A program made the position numbers and the translations under genes. A stretch of DNA of 37,382 nt, taken from positions 1-37,382 of the forward strand of contig CAJVYU010000021.1 in NCBI GenBank assembly GCA_913009735.1, read 5' to 3'. Shown here one piece after another: positions 24,254-31,753 of the stretch. Positions within the stretch are counted from its first letter, which is position 1. Every line of letters starts with the position of its first letter. The DNA comes from an uncultured Fidelibacterota bacterium. Lineage in GTDB: Bacteria > Fidelibacterota > Marinisomatia > Marinisomatales > TCS55. A model generated the notes under the pieces. The model had not been told where the DNA came from. It ran no database searches and worked only from the letters and a program-made list of their open reading frames with translations.

Positions 24254-25879
24254 TTATTGCTCCAAATCTATTGGGGATAATTCAATATCCCAGTTGGCAC
24301 GAACTTCGATAGTATCGCTTGATTCATAAAACCATTCGCTGGGCTGAAAGGGAAATGCCTTACCGAAGGTATATGCAAAATTTTTATCTTTATCTTCAAA
24401 TAATGAGATGGTGTATTTTCCTTCAGGTACTTCAAAAAACTCAAAATGACCAGCGGAATTTACAACGCTCATAAATTTCCAATGAGAATTTTCAACATGA
24501 CTTATTTCTGCAACATAATTTTTGGAAATACCTTTTACTGATCCTAATAAGCCACCGTATCCAAGTTCCTTTTTTGTTGAAATTTTTATGGTTTTAACAG
24601 AATCCTTAAATGTTTGTTTTACTTCACTGCTATCTAATTTAAACATTTTCAATGTGTATGATGATTTAGCTTTCCAACCGTCTTGCGGTAAGATAGTCAT
24701 GCTCATTGGAGTTGTTATGTTTTTGTTAATTGCAACGTCAATTGTATCATTCAATAATAGATTAACAATATGTTTATTAATGATTTCCTCACCTACAGGT
24801 TTTGAAAAGATAAACTCTATTTCAGGTCCGGTTTTATCCGGCGTAATTGAAATATTAGATTCCGGTTTAGTAAATGTTAATGAATTTGTATCAGCTGCTG
24901 ATGGGATGGTTACGCTCACTTTTGAAGAATCCAAGACTATCAAATCATTCAATTGAATTGATGAAAATGAAATAGATCCTTTTGTAATATTCAGTGAATC
25001 TTTTATTGTAACCACTATAATTTTTTTGTCAGCAGGACTTAAAAACCAATCCAAATCCTTTGACCCAATTTTTAGGTTTGAAAATGAATTTTTTAAGGAA
25101 AGTTCGCTGTTAAAATATATCTGACCCCAATTCCAGTCCTTCCACTCTCCCCGCAGTAAACGCAAAGGTTTATCTTCCTGGTGCAGTTTTAAATGAATAT
25201 CGGTTTGCAGAGAATCAAGAATGATGTTTGAAACAGATGAAACACCGTAAGCCATACGTGATGGATCCAATTTTGCCCCGGCTACACCTCTATCAATGGC
25301 AAGTATCTGGTACGATCCAGGGGCTAAATAATTAAATGCAAAGGAGCCATCATCTCCTGCTTCAGAAATATAGCTCGGCGATGACAACAGCAATGTATCG
25401 CTGCCATCATCATAGAATAAATAAACGGCTGCCGGCTGATTTGAATACACATTACCGCTGATACTTCCACTATTAATCTTATCACCAAGACTATAAGCCA
25501 ATTGTGTGGATTTGATCAATTCAACGCCATGTTCGTCCTTTATTTCTCTACTCAATGTTAACACAACGGTTACATTATTATTAATATCCTCCGGAAGTGT
25601 CAGGATAATCTTTTCACCTTTAAACTTTATTCCAAGTTCGTCTGTTAACACGGGTGCGACTCGAATTCCTTTTTCAAAACTCTTCTCATCCATATATTCT
25701 GAAAATGAAAGTATAATTTCAGGCGAAGTAAGCCGAACTGTTCCACTGGGTGGGTCAGCAGAAAGCAACTCCGGTGGAGTGGTATCTCTCGCCCCGCCGC
25801 TGGGTGGGCCGAGAGCTGCACATTGCCATGTCGCTAAGGCAGAAAAACAATATGGTATTAGGAATATTTTAAGCTTCAT
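24254..25879 (-). CDS. Ig-like (Big_5) domain lipoprotein
   Basis: A 541-aa envelope protein. An N-terminal signal peptide leads to Cys20, the probable lipidated residue, though the preceding WQ is unusual for a lipobox. Next is the motif GPPSGGARDTTPPELLS, characteristic of FCB Big_5/SbsA-type proteins, then one Ig-like domain (~residues 30-130: VRLTSPEIILSFSEYMDEKSF). A second segment resembles a carboxypeptidase-regulatory-like fold (SGSISGNVYSNQPAAVYLFYD). The rest is beta-rich with a further Ig-like stretch near residue 350 and a closing GKYTISLFEDKDKNFAYTFGKAFPFQPSEWFY. Such proteins are surface or periplasmic and of unknown role. It overlaps sfsA by 11 bp. Confidence 0.85.
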   Translation of the reverse strand: MKLKIFLIPYCFSALATWQCAALGPPSGGARDTTPPELLSADPPSGTVRLTSPEIILSFSEYMDEKSFEKGIRVAPVLTDELGIKFKGEKIILTLPEDINNNVTVVLTLSREIKDEHGVELIKSTQLAYSLGDKINSGSISGNVYSNQPAAVYLFYDDGSDTLLLSSPSYISEAGDDGSFAFNYLAPGSYQILAIDRGVAGAKLDPSRMAYGVSSVSNIILDSLQTDIHLKLHQEDKPLRLLRGEWKDWNWGQIYFNSELSLKNSFSNLKIGSKDLDWFLSPADKKIIVVTIKDSLNITKGSISFSSIQLNDLIVLDSSKVSVTIPSAADTNSLTFTKPESNISITPDKTGPEIEFIFSKPVGEEIINKHIVNLLLNDTIDVAINKNITTPMSMTILPQDGWKAKSSYTLKMFKLDSSEVKQTFKDSVKTIKISTKKELGYGGLLGSVKGISKNYVAEISHVENSHWKFMSVVNSAGHFEFFEVPEGKYTISLFEDKDKNFAYTFGKAFPFQPSEWFYESSDTIEVRANWDIELSPIDLEQ

Positions 25880-26576
25880 CGGGAGGATTTAAATTTACGG
25901 GAATTTCACCGTAATAGGTCATTTCCTTTAAAGAAATATTGGTTTTTATACAATGAATCTGGACACCGTGTTCATGGGCATTCTTTAATGCCTTGGCAAA
26001 TTCAGGATCTCGATTCCACATGGGGCGAAATTCATCTGCATCTGGTCGCTGGCAAACAAATAAAATTCTGGATTTCATTCCTTCATCAGCCAATTTTGAT
26101 AATAGGTTAACATGTTTTCTACCTCTGTCTGTCACTGCATCAGGGAATTTTGCAATCCTGTTTTCAACAAAAGTTACAGATTTTATTTCAGTGTATACTT
26201 CATCTCCTTGAGAGTTGTTAAATAGAAAATCAATACGATGGTTCCCGATCTTACATTCATTTTTTTTAATTGTCCATTGGTTGAATAACGGTATCGAAGT
26301 ATAATCCTGTTGGATAAAATGGTTAGGCAATGTACTGTCTAATGAAATCAATACATCTTTGTTTTTAACCAACACTGTTGAATATTTTGTTTTTCTTTCT
26401 GAATTTTCAGGTGCGGGACGTACATAAACGATGGCACCTGGAAAAAGCAACTCCTGTAACCGTCCCGGATCGGGCAAATGGCTTTCAACAACTTTATCAC
26501 CCAAAGAAATGATAGTCAAAAATCGATTGGGTCTCCCGATAAATTCACCTTTTATCAGTGGTTCGGCTATTTTCAT
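25869..26576 (-). CDS. sfsA: DNA/RNA nuclease SfsA-like protein
   Basis: This matches the SfsA family (sugar fermentation stimulation protein), which has an N-terminal OB-like fold and a C-terminal PD-(D/E)XK-type nuclease domain. Signature segments are LPDPGRLQELLFPGA near residue 35, RIDFLF and EIKSVTF (the E-x-K of the nuclease core), then FPDAVTDRGRKHVNLL and FVCQRPDADEFRPMWNRDPEFAKAL. The chosen ATG at 26576 aligns with the family's start (MKIAEPLIKGEFIGRPNRF). Longer frames begin at an ATG at 26597 and a TTG at 26612. Divergent from hisC with only 39 bp between the chosen start and that gene. Confidence 0.9.
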   Translation of the reverse strand: MKIAEPLIKGEFIGRPNRFLTIISLGDKVVESHLPDPGRLQELLFPGAIVYVRPAPENSERKTKYSTVLVKNKDVLISLDSTLPNHFIQQDYTSIPLFNQWTIKKNECKIGNHRIDFLFNNSQGDEVYTEIKSVTFVENRIAKFPDAVTDRGRKHVNLLSKLADEGMKSRILFVCQRPDADEFRPMWNRDPEFAKALKNAHEHGVQIHCIKTNISLKEMTYYGEIPVNLNPPDEA

Positions 26577-26615
26577 AGCTCGGAGTTTAGAACTCATTGT
26601 TCGTAAATTCAAATC

Positions 26616-27722
26616 ATGCCTCTTGTTCCATCATATATAAAAAATCTTGCGAATTATGTTGCCGGAAAACCGATTGAAGAAGTACAGCGCGAACTGGGCC
26701 TTTCAAAAATTATTAAATTGTCTTCGAATGAAAATTCGCTCGGGCCATCACCCCGGGCTCTTGCTGCTATTAGACTTGCCATGGACAAAATTCATCGCTA
26801 CCCGGATGCAAACGGGTATATGTTAAGAAAAAAACTTGCAGATAAGTTTGATGTAAAAATAGAAAATGTCGTTTTAGGTGCAGGATCAGAAGGAATCATG
26901 TCTTCGATTATGAGGACGTTTTTATTAAGTGATGACGAAATTATTTCAGCAGAAAATTCGTTTATAGGTTTTCGGGTTCTTGCAAATACCACCGGGAAAA
27001 CCATCCACTGGGTTCCTATGAAAAATTATCGATATGATCTGGAGTCTATGGCTGCAAAAATAAACGAATACACAAAATTAATCTACATTGCCAATCCGGA
27101 TAACCCAATGGGGACATATATTAAACGAGATGAATTCGATGAATTCTACGCCCATGTTCCGGAACGAGTACTCATCATTCTGGATGAAGCTTATTTTGAA
27201 TACGCAAGTTTGATTCAAGATTATCCTGATTCGATGACCTATCGATACGATAATGTGATTACACTCAGAACGTTTTCCAAAGCATATGGCCTTGCGGGAG
27301 CCCGGATTGGTTACGGATTTGCCCACGATGAACTCATTTCTAACCTCATGAAAGTGAAGGTCCCTTTCGAACCGTCTTACCTTGGACAGGTTGCCGGCTA
27401 TGCTGCTCTGGATGATTCACAATTTTTAGACGAAACAATTAAATTAAATAAAATAGGTATGGAGTATTTAACGTCAGAATTATCTAATCTGAATGTTCAA
27501 TATATAAAATCTGTAGCAAATTTTATTACCACCGTATGGGAATCAAATGAGCAGGCTGCAAAACTTACACAGGCTCTGTTAGAAAAAGGCGTAATTGTCA
27601 GGCATCTCACTGCTTTTGGCTGGCCTAAATGTATTCGGATCTCGGTGGGACTGATAAAAGAAAATGTGAGATGTATTGAGAGTTTGAAGCATGCTTTATT
27701 TGATTCCATTGAAAAAGGGTAA
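26616..27722 (+). CDS. hisC: HisC-type PLP-dependent aminotransferase
   Basis: A fold-type I aminotransferase, 368 aa. The internal aldimine lysine is Lys222 in TFSKAYGLAGARIGYG. The PLP-binding tripeptide region is VVLGAGSEG, and NPDNPMGTYI and ILDEAYFEYA carry the Asn and Asp/Tyr that contact the cofactor. Sequence is closest to histidinol-phosphate aminotransferases, which transfer an amino group between glutamate and imidazole-acetol-phosphate. HisC-like enzymes also act on tyrosine and phenylalanine. The genes that follow are a fumarylacetoacetase-family protein and a possible homogentisate dioxygenase remnant, so a role in aromatic amino acid breakdown is possible. No other his genes are in view. 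Confidence 0.9.
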   Translation: MPLVPSYIKNLANYVAGKPIEEVQRELGLSKIIKLSSNENSLGPSPRALAAIRLAMDKIHRYPDANGYMLRKKLADKFDVKIENVVLGAGSEGIMSSIMRTFLLSDDEIISAENSFIGFRVLANTTGKTIHWVPMKNYRYDLESMAAKINEYTKLIYIANPDNPMGTYIKRDEFDEFYAHVPERVLIILDEAYFEYASLIQDYPDSMTYRYDNVITLRTFSKAYGLAGARIGYGFAHDELISNLMKVKVPFEPSYLGQVAGYAALDDSQFLDETIKLNKIGMEYLTSELSNLNVQYIKSVANFITTVWESNEQAAKLTQALLEKGVIVRHLTAFGWPKCIRISVGLIKENVRCIESLKHALFDSIEKG

Positions 27723-27761
27723 GGATTAAACGGAAATTTGTAAATCAAGATTAATGGCTTT

Positions 27762-28748
27762 ATGAAATTTGTTACTTACGTAGAAAAAGTAAGTGACTCC
27801 AGGCGGTTTGGATTCATTTTAGGGGAGTGTGTTGTAGATGTGCTTAGAGCAGCTATCTATTTGAAGGAAGAAAATAATGTTAGTGAATTTTTAGAAATTC
27901 CCTCCTCACTGAAATTCTGTCTAAATGAATGGGAATCCAATTTTATCAAACTCCAAAGGCTGCAAGATGAACTGTCTGATAAACCCATTGCTGATTTGGT
28001 TGCCTATGGTAAATATATTGCTCAATTTGAGTCCGATGTACAATTTCTTCCGCCAATACCTAATCCCGGTTCCTTTCGTGATTTCAATGCGTTCGAACAA
28101 TATGCCCGCGCTTCCTTTAAACTTCAGGGATTAACCATGCATCCGGATTGGTACAGGCTGCCAATCTTTTATTTTTCAAACCCAAATGCCCTTTATGGAC
28201 AAGGCGCAGAAATACCTTATCCGGAGAACACGGAAGAATTGGATTTTGAACTGGAGTTTGCTGTTATCATTGCAAAAGGTGGGCGTGATGTAAAAGCCGA
28301 CGATGCAGACAGACTTATTGCGGGCTATACCATTTGTAATGATTGGTCTGCCAGGGATCTTCAGCGAAAAGAAATGGAACTGAATTTGGGACCGGCGAAG
28401 GGCAAAGATTTTGCTACCAGTTTCGGTCCTTATATGGTAACACCAGATGAACTGGTTGATAACTGGGATGAGAATGGAAAACTTCATCTGCGCATGACCT
28501 GTCATGTAAATGATCAATTAATATCAGATGGAAATACGAACAGCCTCTATCATTCTTTCCCGGCGATGATTGAGAGAGCAAGTATGAATGCAAATCTAAT
28601 TCCAGGTGATTACCTGGGATCCGGGACAGTTGGCAACGGTTGCATCATGGAACTTCGTCCGGAAAACACAGGGGGGTGGTTGAAAAAAGGAGATACCGTC
28701 AAACTCGAAATTGAAAAACTTGGAACATTAGAAAACAGGATACAATAA
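27762..28748 (+). CDS. Fumarylacetoacetate hydrolase-family protein
   Basis: A 328-aa FAH-fold hydrolase or isomerase. The N-terminal domain (~1-75) precedes the catalytic barrel: NPGSFRDFNAFEQYARAS (~107), IPYPENTEELDFELEFAVII with the metal-binding Glu/Asp residues, YTICNDWSARDLQRKEME and GPAKGKDFATSFGPYMV. The closing GSGTVGNGCIMEL is also typical. Family members cleave fumarylacetoacetate in tyrosine breakdown or related beta-diketones. The Arg-rich FRDFxAFExHxxxA region, here with Tyr at the His position (FEQYARAS), differs from catalytic FAHs, so the substrate may differ. Followed after one base by the 28750 frame. Confidence 0.88.
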   Translation: MKFVTYVEKVSDSRRFGFILGECVVDVLRAAIYLKEENNVSEFLEIPSSLKFCLNEWESNFIKLQRLQDELSDKPIADLVAYGKYIAQFESDVQFLPPIPNPGSFRDFNAFEQYARASFKLQGLTMHPDWYRLPIFYFSNPNALYGQGAEIPYPENTEELDFELEFAVIIAKGGRDVKADDADRLIAGYTICNDWSARDLQRKEMELNLGPAKGKDFATSFGPYMVTPDELVDNWDENGKLHLRMTCHVNDQLISDGNTNSLYHSFPAMIERASMNANLIPGDYLGSGTVGNGCIMELRPENTGGWLKKGDTVKLEIEKLGTLENRIQ

Positions 28749-28749
28749 T

Positions 28750-28884
28750 ATGCTCTTCTATCAAATACCCGGTATAATTCCATCAAAATGGTATATACAG
28801 ACAAGAAAAAGTGATCTCGACCCAAATGTTAATCGAATAAAGATCCGGGATATCCCCTGTAGCTGGAGGAAAAATGATTATTGA
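28750..28884 (+). pseudogene. Possible homogentisate 1,2-dioxygenase 5' remnant
   Basis: This is a 44-residue frame starting 1 nt after the FAH-family stop (TAAtATG). Its first ~22 residues, MLFYQIPGIIPSKWYIQTRK, resemble the start of homogentisate 1,2-dioxygenase (M-x-[FY]-Y-x(3)-G-x-[IV]-P-x-K-x(3)-Q-x-R). After this the similarity ends and the frame runs into the ribosome site and first codons of the flavin reductase gene, stopping at 28882-28884. Dioxygenase and FAH are consecutive enzymes of tyrosine breakdown and often neighbours, so an internal deletion leaving the start is plausible. It may instead be a short leader peptide. Family assignment is tentative. Confidence 0.4.
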
Positions 28885-29497
28885 TCCGACACAACAGTCC
28901 TTTAAAGACAATTATAGATTAATGATTGGGTCTATCGTTCCACGCCCCATTGCATTTATTTCTACAAAATCAATGGACGATATTGACAACCTGGCACCGT
29001 TTTCCTTTTTTACTGGAGTTTGTTCTAATCCGCCCACCGTTGCATTTTCGCCTGCTCGCCGGGGAACGGACGGAGAAGTCAAAGACACTCTTAAAAATAT
29101 TAGAGATACTAGCGTATTTGCTCTTAATATTGTCAGCGAATCTTTTGCTCCGGAGATGGTTACTACCGCCATGGATTTCCCACCTGAAATCAGTGAATTT
29201 GAGGAATCCGGCCTCACTCCGATTCAATGCGAAATGATAGATGTCATGCGCGTGAAGGAATCAAAGATCACCTTTGAGTGTGAATTAAACCAAATTATCG
29301 AAGTGGGCGATGGCAGTCCTGGAAGCGGATTCCTTGTATTAGGTACCATTGTGCTTTTTCATGTCGCTGATGAAATATATAATAGTGGTCGGATTGATTT
29401 ATCCCAACTCCAGCCCATCGGTCGACTTGCCGGTCCTGATGGATATTGCAGGATTACTGATCGATTTGAAATTGAACGCAAGATCAAACACGAATAA
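28874..29497 (+). CDS. Flavin reductase-family (FMN-binding split barrel) protein
   Basis: A 207-aa protein with the family signature around residues 14-31 (NYRLMIGSIVPRPIAFIS) and APFSFFTGVCSNPPTVAFSP (~41-60), the FMN-binding split-barrel core. The ending RITDRFEIER is also common. Members reduce flavin with NAD(P)H for partner monooxygenases or act directly as FMN-dependent oxidoreductases. GGAGG at 28865-28869 is the ribosome site. It is followed after 2 nt by the ANL-like gene, and no monooxygenase partner lies in the cluster. Confidence 0.88.
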   Translation: MIIDPTQQSFKDNYRLMIGSIVPRPIAFISTKSMDDIDNLAPFSFFTGVCSNPPTVAFSPARRGTDGEVKDTLKNIRDTSVFALNIVSESFAPEMVTTAMDFPPEISEFEESGLTPIQCEMIDVMRVKESKITFECELNQIIEVGDGSPGSGFLVLGTIVLFHVADEIYNSGRIDLSQLQPIGRLAGPDGYCRITDRFEIERKIKHE

Positions 29498-29499
29498 CA

Positions 29500-30417
29500 T
29501 TGAATAAACTACTATCTGAACATATTTATCAAGCACAATGCCTGGGGAATGTGGAACCTATCGAATACATGACGCCCTACCCAAATCTCGGAGCATTGGT
29601 CGAAGGGCAAAATATAAAGCATCATGGGAAAATGCTTTATGCTGATTTGGGAATAACGAATTTGGATTTCTATATCCGTGTCCGGAAAATCGCAAACTGG
29701 TTGACTGAAAAAGGTGTTAAACCGAAACAGCGTGTCCAAATATTTCCACAAGATTTTCCGGTGACCGAAATGTTAGTGTTTGGTATTTGGACCGTTGGTG
29801 CTTCAGTTATATTATCAGAAAACAATAAAGATGATATTGGTAATATTGTTCAACCGGATCATATTTTGGACGAATACATTTCTTTGGAACAATTCAATAA
29901 CATTAAAGAAATATTCGATCCTAAATACATACCTTTGTTGGACGATGAAGCAATGGTATTCATAAAAGAGGGCAAAGGAATTCGACTGTCTCATTATAAT
30001 CTTTTAGTCAATGCAAATGATGTACAGCGGAAATTGAATTTATACGATGATGGGACATTCTATATCAAATTGGAACCTAATAGTACAGCCTGGGTCGTTC
30101 TGCAGGCTATCTTTCCGTTATATACTGGAGCACCGTTAACAAAAAATAAACCCGATCTGACAATAGGATTTAATGATGCGGATTATATCGTCGATTTCAA
30201 TTGGACGGAAATTAAAAAATCGAATCATCTGTATATTTTACCGGAAAATACAGCCGTTCTTTCTGTTGGAGAAAAAGGATTACATTTAACATCTTTTGAA
30301 CAAAGGAATGATCAAATGACTGTAAATGGACATTCGGTCATGATGGGTTATACAGATGATAAATTGAATGAAAAAGTATTTACAGGAGAGTCCCTGGTTC
30401 TGCAATTGAATCAATGA
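29500..30417 (+). CDS. Degenerate ANL (AMP-binding) enzyme-like protein
   Basis: A 305-aa protein following the flavin reductase by 2 nt with a TTG start. Several stretches recall acyl-CoA synthetases: LITNLDFYIRVRKIANWL-like N-terminal helix and WLTEKGVKPKQRVQIFPQD (~66-84), LVFGIWTVGASVILSEN (~92-108), LSHYNLLVNANDVQRKL (~164-180) and TVNGHSVMMGYTDD (~278-291). The AMP-binding P-loop (TSGTTGxPKG) that should precede LSHYNLL is replaced by EAMVFIKEGKGIR. The C-terminal lid domain with the catalytic Lys is missing, and the length is about 60% of usual. It probably does not adenylate acids; it could be a scaffold, regulator or decaying gene. The frame is open throughout. Confidence 0.65.
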   Translation: MNKLLSEHIYQAQCLGNVEPIEYMTPYPNLGALVEGQNIKHHGKMLYADLGITNLDFYIRVRKIANWLTEKGVKPKQRVQIFPQDFPVTEMLVFGIWTVGASVILSENNKDDIGNIVQPDHILDEYISLEQFNNIKEIFDPKYIPLLDDEAMVFIKEGKGIRLSHYNLLVNANDVQRKLNLYDDGTFYIKLEPNSTAWVVLQAIFPLYTGAPLTKNKPDLTIGFNDADYIVDFNWTEIKKSNHLYILPENTAVLSVGEKGLHLTSFEQRNDQMTVNGHSVMMGYTDDKLNEKVFTGESLVLQLNQ

Positions 30418-30471
30418 TCCCGGTTGGTTTTCCCAGTATTTCTGTTATTTCGTGTCTTTGGTATATTTCAA

Positions 30472-31653
30472 TCAAAACTTGTAATAGAAGGCAATAAACG
30501 GCCTTTGAAAATGGATACCGATTCTAAACTGTTCATTATAAGCGTAGATAAATCCGAAATCGAAATCAATATCAGAAATTTTTTCATCTTCTATTAATTC
30601 CAGCGTGGATGCCCAATAGGGATCCCAGAATGCCTCAAAAATAAGTTTCAGGTTGCGGCGAGCATCAGCGTTTATCGCATAATAAACCCGGGGCATGAGA
30701 TTATAACCGGGATAGGACGTCAATGAAAACCCGATAGTATGGTTGATTCGTCCCTGCCTCGATTCTTTTAGGTTGGAAATAGTATAAGCTCCAAAAATTT
30801 CCCACCACATATCGTTTCCTGTAAAGCCGGATTCATAATAAACTTCATCTATTACCCCGTCATTATCCCAATCATTTTCTACAAATTTTGAGCCGACTCT
30901 TACCCATTGTGTTTCTGTTAAGGTTGTATCGTATGGGATCCAACTTTCAGTATCCTCGTCCCATCTAGTATTGGATACTGGGGAATTCCATGTTTTAAGT
31001 TCATATTTATCGGGCAAACTCCGCGTATGAAAATGTGCCCCGACTGAAAGGACCTGTTCTGATTTGAGACCACCCTTTTTGAATATCATAAATTTGGGTC
31101 GAAAATTCAGATCACCTAAAAAATACCCTCCCCATTTGGATGTGATTTGAAATCGATCCGTCAGGCCGTACCCCCAAGAAAGTCCACTTAAATACAGAAT
31201 ATTGTCTTCCAATGTATAGCCTGTGGGGTCGAAATAAATATCGATGAGACGTTCACTGCCGTAATACCAGCGGCCTTCCTCAGCTTGTCCTGGGCGGGTA
31301 AATCCACCGCGGGCACGACCCATACTTATGAAGTCTATACGCTCGATCTTATCCCGGTTGATAAACACTTCGCCAAATTGGGCTTTTACGGTGAGACCCT
31401 CATCGCTTTCTGAAAGAATAATACCCCGGAGTTTGTCACCGGATTTCAGAAAAATAAATGCTTCTTCCGGTTTCACATTATTCTTATTGATTGTAAGAAC
31501 GCCAAAAGATGTCTCAATAGTATAAGTAGAATCCGTTTCTGATTTAATAGATCCGGTTACTTTATCACCGGACTTGAGGTAGAACGTTTTTTCTTGGGCA
31601 AATATGCACCAAATTAATAGGATACACATTATCAGTATTTTTATGATATTCAT
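30472..31653 (-). CDS. Outer-membrane beta-barrel protein with two Lsm-like repeats
   Basis: A 393-aa exported protein. A signal peptide (~residues 1-19) precedes two tandem ~40-residue units: FYLKSGDKVTGSIKSETDST (from ~24) and IFLKSGDKLRGIILSESDEG (from ~67). Each looks like the small SH3/Lsm-type beta fold seen in FCB envelope proteins. From ~residue 120 the sequence alternates hydrophobic and polar residues, with many Trp and Tyr, and ends FIAFYYKF; a terminal Phe is the usual outer-membrane insertion signal. It includes a run DNDGVIDEVYY resembling a Ca2+-binding DxDxDG loop. No named function is known to me. Confidence 0.75.
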   Translation of the reverse strand: MNIIKILIMCILLIWCIFAQEKTFYLKSGDKVTGSIKSETDSTYTIETSFGVLTINKNNVKPEEAFIFLKSGDKLRGIILSESDEGLTVKAQFGEVFINRDKIERIDFISMGRARGGFTRPGQAEEGRWYYGSERLIDIYFDPTGYTLEDNILYLSGLSWGYGLTDRFQITSKWGGYFLGDLNFRPKFMIFKKGGLKSEQVLSVGAHFHTRSLPDKYELKTWNSPVSNTRWDEDTESWIPYDTTLTETQWVRVGSKFVENDWDNDGVIDEVYYESGFTGNDMWWEIFGAYTISNLKESRQGRINHTIGFSLTSYPGYNLMPRVYYAINADARRNLKLIFEAFWDPYWASTLELIEDEKISDIDFDFGFIYAYNEQFRIGIHFQRPFIAFYYKF

Positions 31654-31753
31654 AAACCTTCTGTTAAAATTAAACTACATTATGTGAAAATATTAACCAA
31701 TTTGAATGATTGGTACAACCAAATAAACCTTTTCCTGAATTTCAGAATTAGAG

